Assembly (NCBI GenBank): GCA_036525795.1
Contig: DATCZS010000073.1
Coordinates: forward strand, 1-23,640
Source of the DNA: DATCZS01 sp036525795
GTDB lineage: Bacteria; Actinomycetota; Acidimicrobiia; Spongiisociales; ZC4RG35
Direction: 5' to 3'
Length of the DNA stretch: 23,640 nucleotides
Both the position numbers and the translations under genes were made by a program. The notes under the pieces are model-generated. The model searched no databases. It was not told the DNA's origin and saw only the letters and a program-made list of their open reading frames with translations. Positions within the stretch are counted from its first letter, which is position 1. Each line of letters starts with the position of its first letter. Below are positions 22,138 to 23,640 of the stretch, piece after piece.

Positions 22138-22512
22138 TCACTGGTCGTCTTCGACCACCCAGATGGTCTCCTTGGGCTGAGGAACCCACAACTCGTAGAA
22201 CGAGAACGGCTCGTCGCTGCGGTTCTCGAACCAGTGGACCTCTCCGTCGTCGGCGAGCGCCACGTCGCCCTTCGCCAGCTCGTAGGTGCGATCGTCGAGG
22301 TGGAGGATCCCGGTTCCCCGGTCGACGAAGAAGAAGTGGCGGGCACCCCGGTGGTAATGGGCGGCCGCGGTGTCTCCGGGGTGGTAGGTGATGTGGTCGG
22401 CCTTGAGGTCGGTGAGGCCGAACAGCTCCTCGGTGACGAGGTCCACCCGATCCCGGCCATCGCGAGTGGAGCGGATCTTGGGAAGGTCTGAGAAACGGAT
22501 CACCGACGGCAT
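22138..22512 (-). CDS. Single-domain cupin protein
   Basis: The 124-residue protein is a small beta-barrel cupin. Motif 1 reads GDTAAAHYHRGARHFFFVDRG with metal-type residues His52, His54 and His59 in place of the usual later Glu; motif 2 contains His93 in EVHWFENRS. Such cupins serve as dioxygenases, isomerases or small-molecule sensors. The start at ATG 22512 is not preceded by a ribosome site; a -10-like TAGCTT 7 bases before it suggests a leaderless transcript. It leads the operon cupin, CoxL, nitrilase, EamA, and operator site 3 lies 33-44 bases upstream. Confidence 0.83.
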   Translation of the reverse strand: MPSVIRFSDLPKIRSTRDGRDRVDLVTEELFGLTDLKADHITYHPGDTAAAHYHRGARHFFFVDRGTGILHLDDRTYELAKGDVALADDGEVHWFENRSDEPFSFYELWVPQPKETIWVVEDDQ

Positions 22513-22544
22513 GGAGGTGAAGCTACACCCGCCGCCACAGAGCG

Positions 22545-22556
22545 GCAAACGATTGC
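22545..22556. promoter_or_regulatory. Operator-like near-palindrome (site 3) upstream of the cupin operon
   Basis: GCAAACGATTGC is identical over 12 bases to operator site 1. On the minus strand its end overlaps a candidate -35 (TTGCCG), 17 bases before TAGCTT, so a bound protein would obstruct the cupin promoter. With sites 1 and 2 it suggests one regulator controlling three transcription units; no regulator gene lies in the window. Confidence 0.55.
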
Positions 22557-22577
22557 GGCGAGGCCGCCCGATCGAAA

Positions 22578-22596
22578 CTGGGGCCTCCGGCCCCGG
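22578..22596 (-). terminator. Terminator-like hairpin after the small membrane protein gene
   Basis: On the minus strand CCGGGGCC, loop GGA, GGCCCCAG forms a strong stem (one wobble pair) followed by TTTCG. It lies about 80 bases past the stop of the gene at 22678 and before the cupin promoter, separating the two same-strand units. The remainder of the 165-base gap holds operator site 3. Confidence 0.5.
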
Positions 22597-22677
22597 CCAC
22601 GCCGCCTGGCGGCAAGACGGTTCCTCGCGTGGCGCCCAGCCGCCTTCCCGGGCTGTCCGGTGACCAGGCCCGGGGGG

Positions 22678-22938
22678 TCACTTGCCGTTGCGGCGGGTGA
22701 GGTGGGATCTGTATCCCAGCATGTCGTCTCCGGCCGTGTAGAGCGCGTCGGTCAGGTCGGCCCGGTGGGCGTGCCGCGACCGGAGCGCGGTGCCGGCGAT
22801 CATCAGGACGAATGCCCCGGCGATGCCGGCCACCCCGACGGCCGGGTGTCCGTCGAACAGCTGGACGATTCCCCACAGGGCGGAAAGGACCGCTCCGGCC
22901 CGGAGGACCAGCCCGGCGAGGCCGCGTAGCAATCCCAT
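22678..22938 (-). CDS. Small hypothetical membrane protein
   Basis: The 86-residue protein has two likely membrane helices (about 8-27 and 33-51) joined by a short GHPAVG turn. A charged, probably cytoplasmic, C-terminal tail follows, with the segment TAGDDMLGYRSHLTRRNGK. I do not recognise a family. Codon use is like its neighbours and the frame is free of stops. ATG 22938 may be leaderless or use a weak GGTAGGG. It is divergent from the second TGA-containing OsmC gene with 81 bases between. A real but uncharacterised gene is likely; function unknown. Confidence 0.6.
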   Translation of the reverse strand: MGLLRGLAGLVLRAGAVLSALWGIVQLFDGHPAVGVAGIAGAFVLMIAGTALRSRHAHRADLTDALYTAGDDMLGYRSHLTRRNGK

Positions 22939-22952
22939 GGCCGAACCCTACC

Positions 22953-22965
22953 GCCGTCGGACGGC
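22953..22965. promoter_or_regulatory. Short inverted repeat in the divergent region of the second OsmC selenoprotein gene
   Basis: GCCGTC, G, GACGGC is a perfect 6-bp inverted repeat around a single central base, 55 bases before ATG 23020 and 15 bases before the divergent small membrane gene. It could be an operator. The evidence is symmetry and position only. Confidence 0.25.
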
Positions 22966-23019
22966 ACGGCCGGCGCTGATCGACCAGACTGCCGGGCACG
23001 CGATCGGAGAGGTGCCGAC

Positions 23020-23490
23020 ATGGCCGAGGCGAAGATCAACCGGTTCACGGCGGTGGTCGATGTCACCCACATCGAGAAGATGTTGCGGTGGGCGAAGACC
23101 GACAACGAGCACCACTTCTTCAGCGACGAGAGGATCTTCGGTGGGAATGACTCGGCACCGGAGCCGCTGCAGTACTTCACCGCGGCCACCGGGTTCTGAC
23201 TGCTCACCCAGCTGACGCGGTTCGCGTCTGTCCTCAAGGTCGATCTCACCGCCGCCAGGTGCCGCATCACCACGACGTGGTGGAACTCGGGTTCGGTGTT
23301 GCGCGGTGACTATGCGACCGGCCTCGAATCGCTCCACACCGAGCTCGACGTCGAGAGCTCGGCGCCGGTCGAGGACGTCGCCCGTCTGATCGAACTCTCC
23401 GAACGGGCCTGCTACGTGCTCTCCGCCCTCGACCGTCCGCCCGCCCCCACCCGGGAGATCACGTTGAACGGAGCGCCGTTCGAGGTGTGA
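23020..23490 (+). CDS. OsmC-family protein with in-frame TGA at the catalytic Cys: probable selenoprotein (Sec60)
   Basis: Read through TGA 23197-23199, the gene encodes 156 residues. The TGA is codon 60 in LQYFTAATGF-U-LLTQLTRFA, aligned with RYFLSGLAF-C-QQVWYAKGA of the Cys paralogue at 5080. The downstream part keeps the second conserved Cys in ELSERACYVLSAL (Cys131) and ends at a TGA followed by the repeat array, with no later frame disruption. GGAGAGG lies 7 bases before ATG 23020. A SECIS-like hairpin (23214-23228) starts 14 bases after the TGA. Expected role, from the family, is thiol- or selenol-based reduction of peroxides or other electrophiles in the cytoplasm. It stands alone on the plus strand, so unlike the other two OsmC genes it is not inside a catabolic operon here. 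The alternative is a pseudogene or base error; the match with the gene at 551 makes that unlikely. Confidence 0.86.
23214..23228 (+). promoter_or_regulatory. Putative bacterial SECIS hairpin of the second OsmC-family selenoprotein gene
   Basis: GACGCG, loop GTT, CGCGTC is a perfect 6-bp stem with a 3-base loop. The loop begins 20 bases after the TGA and its first base is G, both within the bacterial SECIS model (loop about 16-37 bases away, G in the first two loop bases). Its position is close to, but not identical with, that in the gene at 551, and the two sequences differ, so the shared structure is not simply copied sequence. Confidence 0.65.
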
Positions 23491-23500
23491 CCGGTTTCTC

Positions 23501-23640
23501 CCCCTCTTGGGGGGAGTACCGCCGAAGGCGGGGAGGGGGGCTCTTGGGCCCCTCTTGGGGGGAGTACCGCCGGAGGCGGGGAGGGGGGCTCTTGGGCCCC
23601 TCTTGGGGGGAGTACCGCCGGAGGCGGGGAGGGGGGCTCC
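23501..23640. repeat. 48-bp tandem repeat array, about 2.9 copies, running off the window end
   Basis: Three copies with an exact 48-base period begin near 23501, 23549 and 23597; the last is cut by the window edge. Copies are nearly identical (one visible A/G change, CCGAAGG versus CCGGAGG). Each unit holds nested inverted repeats: CCCC-TCTT-GGGG, CCGCC-GGA-GGCGG, and GAGGGG pairing with CCCCTC across unit joints. G runs of four to six on the plus strand could form G-quadruplexes. The array starts about 10 bases after the stop of the OsmC-family gene and may act as its terminator. It resembles a dispersed GC-rich intergenic repeat that has expanded in tandem. Confidence 0.9.

Noticed and set aside
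23501..23640. CRISPR array
   Set aside because: The units abut with no unique spacers and the period is fully conserved.

Overview
The window is a dense, GC-rich catabolic and transport region, probably from an actinobacterium. An Acidimicrobiia-like lineage is my guess, based on base composition, frequent GTG starts, and a Tat-type lipoprotein with a long Thr-rich linker. Protein families were recognised by reading motifs; no database was searched. There are no rRNA, tRNA, CRISPR, insertion-sequence or phage genes. No gene-free stretch exceeds about 180 bases.

Layout. (1) 1-2876, minus strand: dienelactone hydrolase, alpha/beta hydrolase, an OsmC-family protein with an in-frame TGA at its catalytic cysteine, then an extradiol (LigB-type) dioxygenase cut by the window edge. 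This looks like lower aromatic ring-cleavage metabolism. (2) 3054-7697, plus strand: a tightly coupled five-gene operon of ornithine cyclodeaminase/mu-crystallin family protein, MDR oxidoreductase, Cys-type OsmC protein, class III CoA transferase and amidohydrolase-2. (3) 7714-11511, minus: an ABC importer of the nitrate/sulfonate/taurine/pyrimidine-precursor type (ATPase, permease, Tat lipoprotein), a strong terminator, then a TauE/SafE-type exporter. (4) 11643-14858: a Gfo/Idh/MocA dehydrogenase divergent from a DHDPS/NAL-family lyase, then a second alpha/beta hydrolase. (5) 14894-22512: two EamA transporters divergent from an M24-fold protein that has lost its metal ligands, then a minus-strand operon of cupin, CoxL-type molybdenum hydroxylase large subunit, nitrilase and a third EamA transporter. 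(6) 22678-23640: a small membrane protein, divergent from a second OsmC-family gene with an in-frame TGA at the cysteine position, and a 48-bp tandem repeat array running off the end.

The strongest signal is the pair of OsmC-family genes (551-1015 minus and 23020-23490 plus). In each, one TGA replaces exactly the conserved active-site cysteine, homology continues to a normal stop, and a hairpin fitting the bacterial SECIS model lies downstream. A third paralogue at 5080 has Cys there. I read the two genes as selenoproteins. A second layer is a near-palindromic operator-like motif (core CAAWCGATTG) in three promoter regions: the ABC importer, the EamA/M24 divergent pair and the cupin-CoxL-nitrilase-EamA operon. 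This suggests one regulon for uptake, processing and export of an unknown, possibly nitrogen-containing, compound.
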